Shown: one piece after another, positions 44,429 to 46,506 of the stretch | How positions within the stretch are numbered: position 1 is the first letter of the stretch | Layout of the letters: every line of letters begins with the position of its first letter | NCBI GenBank assembly: GCA_020628815.1 | Contig: JAHDEN010000030.1 | Location: 1-46,506, forward strand | Length of the DNA stretch: 46,506 bases | Direction of reading: 5' to 3' | Source: Chloroflexota bacterium | GTDB lineage: Bacteria; Chloroflexota; Anaerolineae; Promineifilales; Promineifilaceae | Made by a program: the position numbers and the translations under genes | The notes under the pieces: generated by a model | Told to the model about the DNA's origin: nothing | What the model saw: the letters and a program-made list of their open reading frames with translations, nothing else | The model's database searches: none

Positions 44429-44962
44429 ATGAAACGATCCTCGAAATTTCTGTTTTTTGGTTTTGGTTTAGCCTTGGGGCTACAGGCACGGGAGCTTTGG
44501 AAACGGTCAGATGATGTTAAAGCTCAGTTTGGCCCTGTTGTGATGGGGTGGTTGGCAAAGGGGGTTTCGGTTGAGGATGTATCGGCCGAATTGGAAGCGA
44601 GCGGCAAACGGATAACCCAACAGTTGATTGAGCGGTTGCCATCTGAAAAGAATTACAAGATTTTGAGCCATGTGATTGGCATGGAGCGGTGGGGGCAAAG
44701 CCGCCTGCGTGTGGCGCTTGGTCAACCGCTTGTGCTGGATGAGTATGATGGGTACCGGCCGAAGATGGGGCAAAGCTGGAACGAACTTCAAGACGCATTT
44801 ACTGCAACGCGTGAACAAACCATCTTGCTAGCCGAACAGTTGGCATCTGCCGAACTTGGGGAGACGACAGTGCGACATAACGAATTTGGGGACCTGTCAA
44901 TATTGCAATGGCTGGTTTATTTACGAACCAACGCCAACACTGAACTCTGGAAGATGAACTAA
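44429..44962 (+). CDS. DinB-like helical bundle protein
   Basis: A 177-residue protein. The N-terminal part (about 1-60) has a short hydrophobic segment FLFFGFGLALGLQ and a charged helix. From about 75 on it resembles the DinB/YfiT four-helix bundle: HVIGMERWGQSRLRVALGQP, then WNELQDAFTATREQTILLAEQL and LSILQWLVYLRTNAN near the end. The first conserved His is present; the later metal-binding His pair of the family is not obvious, so metal binding is doubtful. Its stop codon ends one base before the ATG of the next gene. Confidence 0.65.
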   Translation: MKRSSKFLFFGFGLALGLQARELWKRSDDVKAQFGPVVMGWLAKGVSVEDVSAELEASGKRITQQLIERLPSEKNYKILSHVIGMERWGQSRLRVALGQPLVLDEYDGYRPKMGQSWNELQDAFTATREQTILLAEQLASAELGETTVRHNEFGDLSILQWLVYLRTNANTELWKMN

Positions 44963-46506
44963 ATGCGGCCGTTAAAAAAAGCACTTCAGGAACATGAATT
45001 AATCGTCTTGCGCATCATCGGGGAGTGGTACGAGCTAGACCTAACCGGGCAAAACAAAAAGAAATGTATTGCGACCTTGGTCGCTGAACTGCCTAACCTG
45101 GAGATACCACAAGAAATGATGTATTTGCCGCCAGAAGAGGCGGAAGCGATCAAGGCATTGGTACGCAGCGGGGGCAAAATGCCAATTGCCACCTTTACCC
45201 GGCAATATGGGGAGATTCGCCAAATGGGGCCAGGCGCTTTAGAACGGGAAGAACCGTGGCTTGATCCTCAATCACATGCAGAAGATTTGTGGTATCGAGG
45301 GCTAATTTTTAAAGGCATCGATCGTGAAGACCCTTCTGTTGAATACATGTATATGCCAGACGAGTTCTTTGAAATGTTTGATGTGGCGACTCTGGATAAG
45401 CAAGACGGGACCGATGGCGAAGATCTGACTCAAGATGACCCGATTGAGCATGTAGAGGGTCCGGAAAACAACGAATTTGAAGATGTGCCAACGCCGGATG
45501 GGTTAGAAAAGAAAAAAACAGATTTAAAGGGGATTGGAAAATCGATTCCGGCCGAATTGCTTGCAGCGCTAGGTAATTCGGAGCAGGCGGAAAGCCCTGA
45601 ACCCGCAGAGGCTAAACCAAAAGAAAAAGAAAAACCGGCCACCCGCAAAGTTAAAAAAGTAAAGAAAAAAGCGGCCAAGGTAAAACAGCCCCCTAAAAAA
45701 GTAGACCTTGATCCCCAAGAAGAAGGAGAGCGGTACGTCAGCGACGAGGACGAGGCTCCACCAGAATTTGACGAAGGGGAAAGTGAAGAGGGGAAGGAAA
45801 GCGGTATGCCGCGTGTGGCGCTTGAGGAAAAAGAGCCAGAGCCTGAGCCAGACTGGGCTACCCGGCCGATGGCTACAGACCAATTAGAAATCAGCCGGAC
45901 TGAAACAGCGCCGAAAGAGCCCAAAGCTACATCGCGCGTTCAGGTGCAAGAGGGGGTTGAGGTACAAAAGCCAGCACCTGTCCCAGCAAAAAGCAGTGCT
46001 AAAGCGAAAAGTAGCAGCAAGAGCAAAGCGACTGGGGCTGGTGCAAATGCAACCTTGGCCGAAGCGGATGCGGTTGATGATTTTGTCACGTTGCTGACTT
46101 TGGCACAGATGGAGCAGTTAAAAGACGGCCAGACACAGCAGGTTGTGCCGTATCTGCTAAATAAAGACGAGAACCGGCTGAACATGCTGATTGCAATCGG
46201 GATAAATCTGTTGTATTTAAAGCGGGTTCCTGATGGATTTAGACCAACCAAGGCGGCCGTAGACTGGTTGCACAAAGGTCGTGAAGAGCAATTGCAGATG
46301 CTGGCAACCGGCTGGCTCACCTGTAGCTGGAACGGCTTGCGTCATGTTCCCACGCTCCGGTGTGAGGGGAGCAATTGGACCAACGACCCGAACCTGCCGC
46401 GTAAAGCGTTGCTCGACAGCTTGATTTTAGATGAAGAGTGGCACACCTATGCCGATGTGGCCCAGCGGATCAAACGAGAAAATCCAGATTTCCAACGGCC
46501 GAACGG
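44963..46506 (+). CDS. Long hypothetical protein, possibly helicase-associated (3' end outside window)
   Basis: An open frame of 514 codons from ATG 44963 to the window end. The N-terminal 130 or so residues form a compact domain with TRQYGEIRQMGPGALEREEP and AEDLWYRGLIFKG, which resemble actinobacterial and Chloroflexi proteins with an XPB/Ssl2-like helicase-associated region; this is tentative. A long, highly charged, low-complexity Glu/Lys/Pro linker follows (about 140-355), then a second folded part (about 355-514). ATG 44963 immediately follows the stop of the DinB-like gene, implying coupling. Confidence 0.72.
   Translation, partial: MRPLKKALQEHELIVLRIIGEWYELDLTGQNKKKCIATLVAELPNLEIPQEMMYLPPEEAEAIKALVRSGGKMPIATFTRQYGEIRQMGPGALEREEPWLDPQSHAEDLWYRGLIFKGIDREDPSVEYMYMPDEFFEMFDVATLDKQDGTDGEDLTQDDPIEHVEGPENNEFEDVPTPDGLEKKKTDLKGIGKSIPAELLAALGNSEQAESPEPAEAKPKEKEKPATRKVKKVKKKAAKVKQPPKKVDLDPQEEGERYVSDEDEAPPEFDEGESEEGKESGMPRVALEEKEPEPEPDWATRPMATDQLEISRTETAPKEPKATSRVQVQEGVEVQKPAPVPAKSSAKAKSSSKSKATGAGANATLAEADAVDDFVTLLTLAQMEQLKDGQTQQVVPYLLNKDENRLNMLIAIGINLLYLKRVPDGFRPTKAAVDWLHKGREEQLQMLATGWLTCSWNGLRHVPTLRCEGSNWTNDPNLPRKALLDSLILDEEWHTYADVAQRIKRENPDFQRPN

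Noticed and set aside
45430..45924. 164-codon minus-strand frame rich in Ser and Phe
   Set aside because: Antisense to the charged Glu/Lys linker of the long frame starting at 44963, which continues through it and has a better start.

Overview
The window looks like a chromosomal stretch of a Chloroflexota bacterium, most likely Anaerolineae-like. This is inferred from gene content only: Thr/Pro-rich secreted linkers, Ser/Thr kinases with large ectodomains, a CarH-type B12 regulator beside phytoene synthase, and PucR, BMP and DUF2203 proteins. GC is moderate. The palindrome CGGCCG is extremely frequent on both strands and in all kinds of genes. No rRNA, tRNA, CRISPR array, insertion sequence or prophage was seen.

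Layout. 1-3.3 kb: the end of a BMP-type (nucleoside or simple sugar) ABC permease, a cytochrome P450, and a BMP-family substrate-binding lipoprotein. 3.3-9.8 kb: a minus-strand histidine operon hisG-C-B-H-A-F-I-E without hisD, followed by a small membrane protein and a GNAT acetyltransferase. hisA carries an apparent frameshift near its 5' end. Upstream of hisG is a complete-looking his attenuator: a 21-codon leader peptide with four consecutive His codons, an alternative pairing segment, and an intrinsic terminator. 9.8-16 kb: a small membrane protein, then two large envelope proteins that share an Ig-like module (one adds helix-hairpin-helix domains, the other a von Willebrand A domain), then two small genes, one with the same helix-hairpin-helix module.

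16-25 kb: an SDR epimerase; a CarH-like MerR/B12 photoreceptor repressor divergent from phytoene synthase, with TCTGGACA repeats and a strong promoter between them; a B12-binding radical SAM protein with DUF2203 and a small protein; an A-type Fe-S carrier; murI; a C26 amidotransferase; and rplS with its own promoter and leader hairpin. 25-34 kb: pucR, ftsK, and a minus-strand operon cobT-like, sppA, cmoA, cmoB. 34-46.5 kb: an aspartate-type aminotransferase, two receptor-like Ser/Thr kinases, a 1028-residue surface protein (vWA, Calx-beta, beta-helix), a double-HTH regulator, a small membrane protein, a DinB-like protein, and a long protein that runs off the end of the window.

The most notable signals are the his leader attenuator, the CGGCCG over-representation, two intergenic elements built of exact 7-bp units in inverted halves (496-565 and 29213-29297), the CarH/crtB intergenic region, and the 10.7-15.9 kb cluster with shared Ig-like and HHH modules, which is the best candidate here for an undescribed multi-protein system.
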